Below are positions 1 through 7,840 of a stretch of 36,956 nucleotides of DNA, piece by piece. The first letter of the stretch is position 1. Each line of letters starts with the position of its first letter. Source of the stretch: Accumulibacter sp. (lineage in GTDB: Bacteria > Pseudomonadota > Gammaproteobacteria > Burkholderiales > Rhodocyclaceae); the NCBI RefSeq assembly GCF_023806635.1, contig NZ_JAMTDQ010000011.1, positions 1-36,956 of the forward strand. The letters run 5' to 3'. The position numbers were made by a program, and so were the translations under genes. The notes below the pieces were generated by a model. It worked only from the letters and a program-made list of their open reading frames with translations. It was not told the origin of the DNA and did no database searches.

Positions 1-52
1 ATCGTCCTGAACCTCACCACTCCCGGCCATGGGGGTCGAAATGAGAACTGGT

Positions 53-90
53 GGCAGGTCGCTTCGTCGGCCAAGACGTCGCCACCTGCC
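53..90. repeat. Inverted repeat upstream of ugpB
   Basis: GGCAGGT at 53-59 is matched by its reverse complement ACCTGCC at 84-90, and GTGGC at 51-55 by GCCAC at 81-85. The right arm ends two bases before the -10 box of the ugpB promoter. It could be an operator or the end of an upstream transcript; no T-run follows, so a terminator is less likely. Function is inferred from position only. Confidence 0.35.
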
Positions 91-92
91 GC

Positions 93-98
93 TATAAT
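93..98 (+). promoter_or_regulatory. Probable -10 box of the ugpB promoter
   Basis: A perfect TATAAT lies 31 bases before the ugpB start codon. No good -35 hexamer is seen at 16-18 bases, so the promoter may need an activator, which would fit phosphate-starvation control of ugp genes in other bacteria. I do not see a clear Pho box. An AAGGA ribosome binding site follows at 120-124, five bases before the ATG. Confidence 0.5.
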
Positions 99-129
99 CG
101 CACTCTTTTCCCGTTACCGAAGGACTGCC

Positions 130-1404
130 ATGCTCTTGCGAAAATTCCTCCCGACGGCTCTGGCTCTCGCCCTTGCCGCTTCCATGCCCGGCCTGACGGC
201 GGCCGCGCCGGCCGAGATCCTGTTGTCGCACCAGCTCGACGAGGAGCGCGCCGAGCGCGTCGAGAAGGTGATCGAACGTTTCAACGGCAGCCAGAAGGAT
301 TACCAGGTCAAGCTGGTGCGCCGGGTTCAGGGCGAGCCGGCGACGGATCTCAACCTTGCCACGCGGGAGGAGCAGGGGCACTACGTCGCAGCCAAGGCGG
401 CTTTCAAACCGATCCAGCAGATCATGAGCGAAGCCGGAATTCCCTTCGACGGCAGCAGTATCGCGCCCGAACTGCGCGTCGGACTGACCGATGCAAGAGG
501 CAACCTGGCCGCGCTGCCGCTCGCTCTCGCCACCCCGATCCTGTTCATCAACAAGGGTGCGTTCCGCAAGGCGGGGCTCGATCCGGAGAAGCCCCCGCGG
601 ACCTGGGCCGAAGTGCAGAAGGCGGCAGACAAACTGTTCGACGCCGGCAGCAAGTGCCCGTATACCACTTCCTGGCCGGCATGGGTGCATATCGACAACC
701 TCAGTGCCTGGAACGGTGTCGAAGTGGCCGATGCCAAGGGTACCCTGATCTTCAACGGCCTGCCGCAGGTGAAGCACACGGCGCTGCTGACGACCTGGGC
801 GAAAGCGCGCTTCTTCATCTATTTCGGCCGCCGTGACGAGGCGGACCGGCGCTTCGCTGAAGGCGAGTGCGGCATGCTGACCTCCTCCTCGTCGCTGTTC
901 GGTGCGTTGCACGAGAGCCGCAGGGTCGACACCGGAGTGTCGCCGCTGCCCTATCACGACGACATTCAGGGAGCACCGCAGCAGACCCTTGCCGGTGGGG
1001 CCTCGCTATGGGCGGCTGGCGGCAGGAAGCCGGCCGATTACAAGGGAATCGCGCAATTCGTCCGCTTCCTGATGGAACCCAGCCTGCAGGTCGAATTCAC
1101 CGCCGCATCGGGCTTCCTGCCGATGACCGCCGCCGCGCGCGCCGCCGCTGGCAGCAAGCTGCTGCAGGCCGATGTCGCCGGTCTCAACATCGCCTATCGC
1201 CAGTTGCAGGGCCCGGCGGCGCTGCGCACGATCCGCGTTTCCGAGATCGAGAAGGTGCGCATCATCGTCGAGGAGGAACTGGAGGCAGCCTGGTCCGGCA
1301 AGACCCCGGCCAAGGAGGCGCTCGACATCGCCGTGCAGCGGGGCAACCTGGTCATGCACAAAGTGCCTGCGGCAGAGGGAAAGGCGCCAGCCAGGAAGAA
1401 GTGA
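130..1404 (+). CDS. ugpB: UgpB-like extracellular solute-binding protein (glycerol-3-phosphate type)
   Basis: Periplasmic solute-binding protein of an ABC importer, 424 residues, similar over its length to Escherichia coli UgpB, which binds sn-glycerol-3-phosphate and glycerophosphodiesters. A signal peptide with an AAA cleavage region occupies residues 1 to about 26. Recognisable UgpB blocks include FINKGAFRKAGLDPEKPP, a SAWNG segment, YFGRRDEADRRFAEGEC, GGASLW and the C-terminal IVEEELEAAWSGKTP. The first lobe differs: the UgpB stretch HSMEGELG reads HQLDEERA here, and the block corresponding to QVYEVGT is shortened, so the exact ligand is uncertain. The ATG has an AAGGA five bases upstream. 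It overlaps ugpQ by four bases. The ugpA, ugpE and ugpC permease genes that usually accompany it are not in the window. Confidence 0.85.
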   Translation: MLLRKFLPTALALALAASMPGLTAAAPAEILLSHQLDEERAERVEKVIERFNGSQKDYQVKLVRRVQGEPATDLNLATREEQGHYVAAKAAFKPIQQIMSEAGIPFDGSSIAPELRVGLTDARGNLAALPLALATPILFINKGAFRKAGLDPEKPPRTWAEVQKAADKLFDAGSKCPYTTSWPAWVHIDNLSAWNGVEVADAKGTLIFNGLPQVKHTALLTTWAKARFFIYFGRRDEADRRFAEGECGMLTSSSSLFGALHESRRVDTGVSPLPYHDDIQGAPQQTLAGGASLWAAGGRKPADYKGIAQFVRFLMEPSLQVEFTAASGFLPMTAAARAAAGSKLLQADVAGLNIAYRQLQGPAALRTIRVSEIEKVRIIVEEELEAAWSGKTPAKEALDIAVQRGNLVMHKVPAAEGKAPARKK

Positions 1405-2168
1405 GAGCCACGCCGCTGGGCTGGTGCTTGCCGCGCGTGTTTGCGCACCGCTGCGGCGGCGCGCTGGCACCCGAGAACACCCTCGCCGGCCTGCACATCG
1501 CCGCCCGTCTCGGCATCACGGCGGTCGAATTCGACGTCATGTTGTCGGCCGACGGCACGCCGTGGCTGTTCCACGACGAGACCCTCGAACGGACGACCGA
1601 CGGCGTCGGCCGCCTCGGCGCCGCCAGCGACGTGCGGCTGCGCGAGCTCGACGCCGGCATCCGCCGGCACCCGGCTTTCGCCGGCGAGCGTGTGCCGACC
1701 CTGGCGGCGGCAGCCGCCAGCTGTCGCCAGTTCGGCCTGTACGCCAACGTCGAGATCAAGCCCGCGGCCGGCTGCGAGGAACTGACCGGAGCGGTCGTCG
1801 CCAGGCAGGTGGAGGCGTTGTGGGCGGGCAGCGAGCAGCCGCTCGTCTCATCCTTCTCCGAGGTCGCGCTGCGGGCCGCGCGCGCGGTGGCGCCGACCCT
1901 GCCGCTGGGCTGCCTCTTCGAGCGCGTCCCCGCCGACTGGCGCCAACGCATGCGCCAGCTGGGCGCGCTGACATTGCATTGCGACGCCGCCCTGGTTGAC
2001 GATGATGTCGTCGCCGAAGCCGGGTCATGCGGCGTTCCGGTCCTCTGCTACACCGTCGATGATCCGTTGCTGGCGTCGGCGCTGTTCTCGCGTGGCGTCG
2101 CCGCCGTGTTTACCGACCGCATCGATCTCATGGGCGATGACCAAGGGGCAGCCGGGCACCCCTGGTAA
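1401..2168 (+). CDS. ugpQ: Glycerophosphodiester phosphodiesterase
   Basis: Hydrolyses glycerophosphodiesters to sn-glycerol-3-phosphate and an alcohol; UgpQ is the cytoplasmic member of the ugp system. The 255-residue product shows the GDPD-family metal and catalytic motifs: AHRCGG with APENT near residues 15-25, VEFDV, and LFHDETLERTTDG. The start is a GTG at 1401 that overlaps the ugpB stop (GTGA), giving translational coupling. An open frame continues upstream of it inside ugpB but only as an out-of-frame shadow. Family length is about 240-260 residues, so the gene is complete. Direct coupling to ugpB supports a joint role in using phospholipid head groups as carbon or phosphate source. 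Confidence 0.88.
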   Translation: MRATPLGWCLPRVFAHRCGGALAPENTLAGLHIAARLGITAVEFDVMLSADGTPWLFHDETLERTTDGVGRLGAASDVRLRELDAGIRRHPAFAGERVPTLAAAAASCRQFGLYANVEIKPAAGCEELTGAVVARQVEALWAGSEQPLVSSFSEVALRAARAVAPTLPLGCLFERVPADWRQRMRQLGALTLHCDAALVDDDVVAEAGSCGVPVLCYTVDDPLLASALFSRGVAAVFTDRIDLMGDDQGAAGHPW

Positions 2169-2483
2169 GCCATTGCAGCGGCGGCAACGTGCGGGTGGTT
2201 GCAGCGGCTGCCCATCACGCGTGCGAGTGCGACGGGCGTGAAGCGGGCATCGCTCGCCCCAGGCAAGCGGCTGCGCCGCCGCCGGGTCCGAGCGCGGTGG
2301 CCAGCTCCGGCCCCCCTTGCCGTACACGCGGCGGATCGGCCCGCTGTTCGATGCGGCTCCCTTTCGGCGTGCTCTCGAGGCAGCGTACCGGCTCTCTCCG
2401 TGCCTTGCGAGCCGGACCTTTCCTCGACCTCTTTCCCTTGCCGCGCCGCGTCTGGCGTGTCGCCAAGCTGCGCCCGGGGCCGT
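2169..2483. other. Convergent intergenic region, no gene seen
   Basis: This 315-base stretch lies between the converging ends of ugpQ and the EAL-HDOD gene. It is very GC-rich and has short open frames on both strands, but none shows a recognisable domain, a good ribosome binding site or normal amino-acid composition. No clear hairpin with a T-run was found. Confidence 0.5.
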
Positions 2484-3740
2484 CTACCCGCCGTTGCCGT
2501 TCAGCCAGCGCAGCGCGACACTGAGGCAGGTGTTGAGCGCTTGACGATCCAGATGCCCCGGCAGGTGGTCGAGCAGCGCGTCGCAGCCGCTGGCGTCATC
2601 GTTGTCGAAACACTCGAGCAGGGCGAGGATGCTCCCGAGGAGGCCGGCGTGCTCGCAAAGCGCGGTGCGCACCTCGTCCTCGACGGCGATCTGCGCGAGG
2701 ATCTCGTCGATTGGCAGCCCCAGAGCTGCCGGCATCATCGACAGGATGCCGGTCATGAAAGCCAGGTCGGCCAGCCTGCCGTTCGCTCCCGACGGGTCGC
2801 CAGCGATCAGCAGTTCCATCATGCGTCCGCGCAGGGCAGCCACCTGCAGCAGCGGTGAGCTTGCCGGGTCGCCGGCAACGCTGCCCGGCGCGAGCAGCAG
2901 AAGGGACAGCCAGCGCTGCAGATGGCGCCGCCCGAAGAGGTTGATCGCATGGCGCAGCGAGGTCACCGGTTGCGACAGGCGGTTGCCGCGGTGCCCGACC
3001 GAGTTGACGATGCGCAGGAGGTTCAGCGTCAGCGCCGGTTCGTGCTTGAACGCGTCCTCGATCAGGGCCACATCGACATCGCGTCCGACGAGGTTGATCA
3101 GGCGGATCAGCGCTGCCTGCGAAGCTGAAAGGCGGCGGCCGCTGACGATCTCGGCCTGCGCGAAATGGCGCCCCTGAAAGAGCGTGAAGCCCAGGTTGCG
3201 GCAACGATCCATCAGTTCGCGGCTGTCGACCCCTTGCGCCAGGAGCTTGATCGGCAGGTTGCGCAACGAGCCAGCGAGGTTGCCGAGCGTGCGCTCGTCC
3301 GTCTTGCCGGCGTCGATCTTGATCACATCGACCATCGGCAGCAGCGGCCGGCTGCGATCATCGATGCCGCGGTAGTCCGCGAGCGCCAGCGTGTAGCCGC
3401 GTTCGTGCAGGCGGCGACAACGGATCTGGACCGCCTTCTCCGGCGGGTGGTCGAGCAGCAGTTCAAGGACGACGCCCGCCGCCGGCAGCAGCTCGAGCGC
3501 CTCCTGCTGCAGGAAGTCCGGCGTGATGCCGAGGTAGGCGCAGGTGTTGCCGAGAGCGCTCTGCATGCCCAGCTCGAGGTAGGCGGCGCAGAGACCGGCG
3601 GTGTTGGGCGCCCGCTGGCGCTCATCGGCGTCGGGTTCGGCACTGCGCAGCAACAGCTGGTAACCGGCGAGTTCCTGCTGCCGGCTGACGATCGGCTGGC
3701 GAAAGAGAAAGGCTTTCCGCAGGGCTTGCTCGGTGATCAC
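2484..3740 (-). CDS. EAL-HDOD (YuxH-type) signalling protein with inactive EAL domain
   Basis: A 418-residue protein with an N-terminal EAL-like domain (about 1-200) and a C-terminal HDOD domain (about 205-400, beginning near the segment LINLVGRDVDVALIEDAF). The EAL signature is degenerate: residues 28-30 read QLL where the active phosphodiesterase has EAL (in GYEALLR), and the later EGV motif reads QGV. The scaffold motifs IKIDAG and LFQGRHFA remain. It should therefore be a c-di-GMP binder or a protein-interaction module and not a phosphodiesterase; EAL-HDOD proteins are generally regulators. The start is GTG with GAGGAG about seven bases upstream. It lies 42 bases downstream of the sugar mutase gene on the same strand and may be co-transcribed. 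Confidence 0.82.
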   Translation of the reverse strand: MITEQALRKAFLFRQPIVSRQQELAGYQLLLRSAEPDADERQRAPNTAGLCAAYLELGMQSALGNTCAYLGITPDFLQQEALELLPAAGVVLELLLDHPPEKAVQIRCRRLHERGYTLALADYRGIDDRSRPLLPMVDVIKIDAGKTDERTLGNLAGSLRNLPIKLLAQGVDSRELMDRCRNLGFTLFQGRHFAQAEIVSGRRLSASQAALIRLINLVGRDVDVALIEDAFKHEPALTLNLLRIVNSVGHRGNRLSQPVTSLRHAINLFGRRHLQRWLSLLLLAPGSVAGDPASSPLLQVAALRGRMMELLIAGDPSGANGRLADLAFMTGILSMMPAALGLPIDEILAQIAVEDEVRTALCEHAGLLGSILALLECFDNDDASGCDALLDHLPGHLDRQALNTCLSVALRWLNGNGG

Positions 3741-3782
3741 GATGGCTCCTCCTCGGCGATGTGCCGGGTCGTTGGCGGCCGG

Positions 3783-5162
3783 TCAGAACGGCAGGCGCAG
3801 ATCGGGCCGTGCCTCGTTGAAGACGCGACGGAAATCCGCCTGGATGCGTGCCAGCGCGGCGGCGGAGTCGGCCTCGAAGCGCAGGACGACGACCGGCGTC
3901 GTGTTCGACGGGCGGGCGAGGCCGAAACCGTCGGCATACTCGACGCGCAGGCCATCGATGGTGATGATCTCGCGCGCGCCGGCGAAGCGGGCTTGCCGCT
4001 GCAGCTGCTCGATCAGCGCAAAGGGCTCGCCCTCGCCCATGCCGATGTTGAGTTCGGGCGTCGAGCTGCTGTCGGGCAGGGCGCGCAGCACGGCGTTGGC
4101 GTCGGCTGCCTGCGAGACGATCTCGAGCAGCCGGGCGCCGGCATAGAGCCCGTCGTCGAAGCCGAACCAGCGTTCCCTGAAGAAGATGTGGCCACTCATT
4201 TCGCCGGCCAGCGGCGATCCGCTCTCCTTCAGCTTGGCCTTGACCAGCGCATGGCCGGTCTTCCACATCAAGGGTTCGCCACCGTGCTCGCGGATCCAGG
4301 GCGCCAGCCGGCGGGTGCACTTGACGTCGTAGATGATCGGTTGCCCGGGACAGCGGCGCAGGACATCGGCGGCAAAGAGCATCAACTGGCGGTCCGGGTA
4401 GATGATCTCGCCGTCGCGGGTGACGACGCCGAGACGGTCGCCGTCACCGTCGAAGGCAAGTCCGATCTCGGCCCCGCTGTCGCGCAGCGCCGCGATCAGA
4501 TCCTGCAGGTTTTCGGGCTTCGACGGGTCCGGATGGTGGTTCGGGAAGCTGCCGTCGACGGCGCAGAACAGTTCGACGAGTTCACAACCAAGGGCCCGGA
4601 AGAGTTGCGGCGCGATGCCACCGGAGACGCCGTTGCCACAGTCGACGGCGATCTTCATCGGCCGTGCCAGGCGGACGTCGCTGCCGATCCGCGCCAGGTA
4701 CGCCGGCTGCACGTCGGCGCTGCTGGCCTGGCCGGAACCGTGCTGCAGGCGATTGGCGTCGACGCGTTGCCGGATGCCCTGGATCGTCTCGCCGGCCAGC
4801 GTCTCGCCGGCGACGACCATCTTCAGTCCGTTGTAGTCGGGCGGGTTGTGGCTGCCGGTGACGGCGACGCAACTCTGGCAGCCGAGTTCGTGCGCCGCGA
4901 AGTAGACCACCGGTGTCGGCACGCAGCCGACGTCGATGGTGTCGATGCCGGCCATGCGGATGCCCGCCATCAAGGCCTCCGCCAGCTCCGGGCCCGACAG
5001 GCGCCCGTCGCGGCCGACCGCGATTGCGCACTGCCCACGTTCGACCGCCAGTGAACCGAGTCCATGGCCGATGCGGCTGACGATGGCGGGTGTCAGCGTG
5101 CGGCCGACGATGCCGCGGATGTCGTAGGCCTTGAAAATCTCTTGCGGCAGGGGAGGGTTCAT
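3783..5162 (-). CDS. Phosphomannomutase/phosphoglucomutase (AlgC type)
   Basis: Interconverts hexose 6-phosphates and 1-phosphates, feeding GDP-mannose, UDP-glucose and LPS or exopolysaccharide synthesis in the cytoplasm. The 459-residue product has the four alpha-D-phosphohexomutase signatures: the phosphoserine loop TGSHNPPDYNG (Ser104), the magnesium loop DGDGDRLG (238-245), the sugar-specificity loop GEMSGH (320-325) and the phosphate site RPSNTTP near residue 425. It begins with KAYDIRGIVG as in AlgC. The ATG at 5162 lies one base beyond the stop of the upstream yheT-like gene; the open frame extends upstream but the protein family starts here. Context with waaF suggests envelope sugar supply. 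Confidence 0.92.
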   Translation of the reverse strand: MNPPLPQEIFKAYDIRGIVGRTLTPAIVSRIGHGLGSLAVERGQCAIAVGRDGRLSGPELAEALMAGIRMAGIDTIDVGCVPTPVVYFAAHELGCQSCVAVTGSHNPPDYNGLKMVVAGETLAGETIQGIRQRVDANRLQHGSGQASSADVQPAYLARIGSDVRLARPMKIAVDCGNGVSGGIAPQLFRALGCELVELFCAVDGSFPNHHPDPSKPENLQDLIAALRDSGAEIGLAFDGDGDRLGVVTRDGEIIYPDRQLMLFAADVLRRCPGQPIIYDVKCTRRLAPWIREHGGEPLMWKTGHALVKAKLKESGSPLAGEMSGHIFFRERWFGFDDGLYAGARLLEIVSQAADANAVLRALPDSSSTPELNIGMGEGEPFALIEQLQRQARFAGAREIITIDGLRVEYADGFGLARPSNTTPVVVLRFEADSAAALARIQADFRRVFNEARPDLRLPF

Positions 5163-5163
5163 T

Positions 5164-6138
5164 TCACACCTCGTTCTGGAAATAGTGCAGGACTCGTCGC
5201 GGCAGCCAGACGAGCTGCCCCGGGGGACTGCCGGTGACGAAGCCGACGTGGCCACCCTGGCGCGGGAAATCGATGCGGACACTGCCGGCGACCTCGTTGG
5301 CGGCAGGCAGCGCCTGTGGCGGCAGGAACGGGTCGTTGACGGCGTTGAGCAGCAGCGTCGGCAGCCGGATGCTGCCCAGCCACGGCTTGCTCGACGCCCG
5401 TCGCCAGTAGTCGTCGGCACCGGCGAAACCATGCAGCGGCGCCGTGACGACATCGTCGAATTCGTACAGGTTGCGGGCGCTGCGCATCCGCCTTTCGTCG
5501 AAGAGCCCCGGGTAGCGGCGCAGCTTGCCCGCCGCGTTGTGCTTCAGGCTGTGCAGGAAGTGCCGGGTGTAGACGCGATTGAAGCCGTGCGCGAGATGAT
5601 GACCACAGGCGGCGAGATCGACCGGTGCGCTGATCGCCGCCGCTGCCTGCAGGCAGCTGCCGGCAGCGGTCCCGCTTTCGCCCAGCCACTTGAGCAGCGC
5701 GTTGCCGCCAAGCGAGACACCGGCCGCGTAGTGTCGCTGCTGCGGGAAAGCGGTTCGCAGACGGCGCAGGATCCAGTCGATCTCGTCGCTGTCGCCCGAA
5801 TGGTAGGCGCGCGGCAGGCGGTTGCTCTCACCCGAACAGCCGCGGAAGTTGACCGCTACCGCGGCCCAGCCGATCGCCGCCGCGGCACCCAGCAGCGCCC
5901 GCACGTAGTGACTGTTCGAACTGCCTTCGAGACCATGGAAGACCACCAGCAGCGATCGTGCCTCTTCCTTCCCGGTCACGGTGTCCGCACTGACCAGCCA
6001 GTCGAGGTCGATGAAGTCGCCGTCCGGAGTTTCCCAGCGCTGCCGCTGGTAGGGTATCGGGTCGGGGCGGATGAGCAGCGGATAGACGGTCTGCAGATGG
6101 CCGCCAGGCAGCCAGCCGGGAGCGCGATACGGGATCAA
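5164..6138 (-). CDS. YheT-family alpha/beta hydrolase
   Basis: A 324-residue serine hydrolase of the YheT family; substrates of these cytoplasmic enzymes are poorly known, lipids or esters being likely. The family N-terminus PGWLPGGHLQTVYP is present. The catalytic triad can be placed: nucleophile Ser142 in GVSLGGN, Asp in NAVNDPFLPP and His in GGHVGF. The start is TTG at 6138, forming a TTGA overlap with the stop of the SnoaL-like gene, and its stop lies one base from the ATG of the mutase. The run waaF, SnoaL-like, yheT-like, mutase therefore looks like one operon. Confidence 0.85.
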   Translation of the reverse strand: MIPYRAPGWLPGGHLQTVYPLLIRPDPIPYQRQRWETPDGDFIDLDWLVSADTVTGKEEARSLLVVFHGLEGSSNSHYVRALLGAAAAIGWAAVAVNFRGCSGESNRLPRAYHSGDSDEIDWILRRLRTAFPQQRHYAAGVSLGGNALLKWLGESGTAAGSCLQAAAAISAPVDLAACGHHLAHGFNRVYTRHFLHSLKHNAAGKLRRYPGLFDERRMRSARNLYEFDDVVTAPLHGFAGADDYWRRASSKPWLGSIRLPTLLLNAVNDPFLPPQALPAANEVAGSVRIDFPRQGGHVGFVTGSPPGQLVWLPRRVLHYFQNEV

Positions 6139-6578
6139 TGCAGCGTCCGCGGCGTGTTGCGGTCGCCGCTGCCATCGCCCTCGGCGGCTTCGCGCTCGGC
6201 CGCGGTGGATGAGTGGTGCGCCAGCAGCCGCCAGCCGCTGGCGCCACGCTGGAAGACGTTGGTGGCGAGCATCGGGCCGTGCGGCTTGCGGTCATCGCCG
6301 ATGTACAGCATCTCGACGACGGTGTGCACCGACAGCAGCATGCCGCTCCAGCGGACGCCGCGGCTCAGGCGCACCGACAGGCGCGGATTGTTGGCGAAGA
6401 TGCTGCGCCAGCTGTCACGGATCGCGTCGGCGCCGACCAGGCGCTGGCCCGTCGGGTGAATGCAGACGATTTCCTCGTCCTCGGCCCAGACGCTCATCAG
6501 GGCACCCAGGTCGGCACGGGCGATGGCCTCGTAAAAGGCCGCCTCGACATCCTCGGGTGTGGCAAAGATGACGATCAT
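6135..6578 (-). CDS. SnoaL-like / NTF2-fold protein
   Basis: A 147-residue protein with the cone-shaped NTF2/SnoaL-like fold signature: EDVEAAFYEAIARADLGALMSVWAEDEE, then CIHPTGQRLVGADAIRDSWRSIF and a terminal WRLLAHHSS. The family includes small-molecule enzymes and ligand-binding domains, and no specific reaction can be assigned. The ATG at 6578 overlaps the waaF stop by four bases (ATGA), and its own stop overlaps the TTG of the next gene. The last 20 or so residues are charged and low in complexity. It is translated as part of the waaF operon. Confidence 0.75.
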   Translation of the reverse strand: MIVIFATPEDVEAAFYEAIARADLGALMSVWAEDEEIVCIHPTGQRLVGADAIRDSWRSIFANNPRLSVRLSRGVRWSGMLLSVHTVVEMLYIGDDRKPHGPMLATNVFQRGASGWRLLAHHSSTAAEREAAEGDGSGDRNTPRTLH

Positions 6579-7591
6579 GCGGCGACTCCACCAAGGCAGG
6601 CGGCGAGCACGCGCTCGGGCTCGATCTGCTGCAGGCAGTCGAGGTGGCCGAGCGGACACTGCCGTTTGAAGCAGGGGCTGCAGGCGAGATTGAGGCTGAT
6701 GATCGTCGCCGTTGCCGACAGGGGCGGCGTGAAGTCGGGCGATGACGAGCCGTAGACGGCGACGACCCGGCGGCCGAGGGCGGCAGCCACGTGCATCAGG
6801 CCGGAATCGTTGCAGACGACCAGCGAGGCGGCACCGATGAGGTCGATCGCCTGTGCCAGCGTCGTCGTACCGCACAGGTTGAGCGGCAGGCTGCCGGGGC
6901 TGGCATGCTCGAGGATCTCCTCGCCGACCGCTCTGTCCTTGGTCGACCCGAGCAGCCAGACGGCATGGCCGCGCTGGGCCAGTGCGGCGGCCAGGGCCGC
7001 GAAGTGTCTCGCAGGCCAACGTTTTGCCGGCCCGTATTCGGCCCCCGGACAGAAGACCGCGAGTTTCGCCGGCAGGCTGACACCGAGCGCGGCCAGCGTC
7101 TCGATGCGCTGCGCCGGGCTGGTGCGCAGGCGCGGTTGCGGCAGGGGTCGAGGCAGTGGCGCTGCCGGCTCTTCGGCGAGTTGGGCGAAACGCTCCGCCA
7201 TCTGCGGCAGCAGCTTCTTGTCCAGCGTGTGGCGGCGGTTGATCAGGCCGTAGCGGGTCTCGCCGATGAAGCCGATGCGCTCGGGGATGTCGGCGAAGAA
7301 CGGGATCAGGGCCGACTTGAGCGAGTTGGGCAGGACATAGGCGCGCTGGTAGCCCTCTCGTGCCAGTTCGCGGGCGATGCGGTGGCGGGTGCGCAGCGAC
7401 AGCTCGCCATGCGCGAATGGGCTGTCGACGATACGGTTGATCTCGGGCATCCGCTCGAGGACCGGTGCCACCCAGCGCGGTGCAAGCGCATCGAGCTGCA
7501 GGCCGGGGGTTCGCTCGTGCAGCCGGGTGAACAGAGGCTGCGCCAGCACCGAGTCACCGATCCACGAAGGGGCGACGACGAGGGCTTTCAT
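6575..7591 (-). CDS. waaF: ADP-heptose:LPS heptosyltransferase II
   Basis: Adds the second L-glycero-D-manno-heptose to the LPS inner core at the cytoplasmic face of the inner membrane (glycosyltransferase family 9). The 338-residue product starts with MKALVVAPSWIGDSVLAQPL, matching WaaF (IGDxxMxQ). Further GT9 motifs are FCPGAEYGPAKRWP, LLGSTKD, the NLCGTTTLAQAIDLI block and VCNDSGLMHVAAALGRRVVAVYGSSSP. The C-terminal CSPCFKRQCPLGHLDCL is also typical of WaaF. Start is ATG. It is the first gene of the overlapping run that continues to the sugar mutase, and it shows that the organism makes LPS. Confidence 0.93.
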   Translation of the reverse strand: MKALVVAPSWIGDSVLAQPLFTRLHERTPGLQLDALAPRWVAPVLERMPEINRIVDSPFAHGELSLRTRHRIARELAREGYQRAYVLPNSLKSALIPFFADIPERIGFIGETRYGLINRRHTLDKKLLPQMAERFAQLAEEPAAPLPRPLPQPRLRTSPAQRIETLAALGVSLPAKLAVFCPGAEYGPAKRWPARHFAALAAALAQRGHAVWLLGSTKDRAVGEEILEHASPGSLPLNLCGTTTLAQAIDLIGAASLVVCNDSGLMHVAAALGRRVVAVYGSSSPDFTPPLSATATIISLNLACSPCFKRQCPLGHLDCLQQIEPERVLAACLGGVAA

Positions 7592-7634
7592 CGCTGGCTC
7601 TGCGGTACGCTACCCGTCTTCGGGTAGCGGAGGC

Positions 7635-7832
7635 TCAGTGGTGGCCTTTCGGGAGTCCACCCTGCAGCACGTAGTGGGCGCTGCAGTAAGGGCAGGTGGC
7701 CTCGCCGCTTTGCGTGATGTCGAGGAAGATGCGCGGGTGCCTGGCCCAGAGTGGTGCGTCCTTCGTCGGGCAATGCAGCGGCAGGTCGTTGGCGGTGACC
7801 GCGATGGGCTTCTGTTGGTCGTTCTGGGACAT
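7635..7832 (-). CDS. CHCC zinc-finger domain protein
   Basis: A complete 65-residue protein of the zf-CHCC family, related to the zinc-binding C-terminal part of the NDUFS6 subunit of complex I. The four metal ligands are Cys21, His32, Cys47 and Cys50 (HCP, RHPRIFLD, CPYC). Function of the free-standing bacterial form is not established. It starts at an ATG eight bases after the ilvE stop and is followed by the waaF operon. In many betaproteobacteria such a small protein sits beside ilvE and the heptosyltransferase, as here. Confidence 0.85.
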   Translation of the reverse strand: MSQNDQQKPIAVTANDLPLHCPTKDAPLWARHPRIFLDITQSGEATCPYCSAHYVLQGGLPKGHH

Positions 7833-7840
7833 CTTTTTGA

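Noticed and set aside
3165-5054. A 629-codon plus-strand open frame
   Set aside because: It lies opposite the EAL-HDOD and sugar mutase genes, both with clear family motifs. No domain is recognisable in it.
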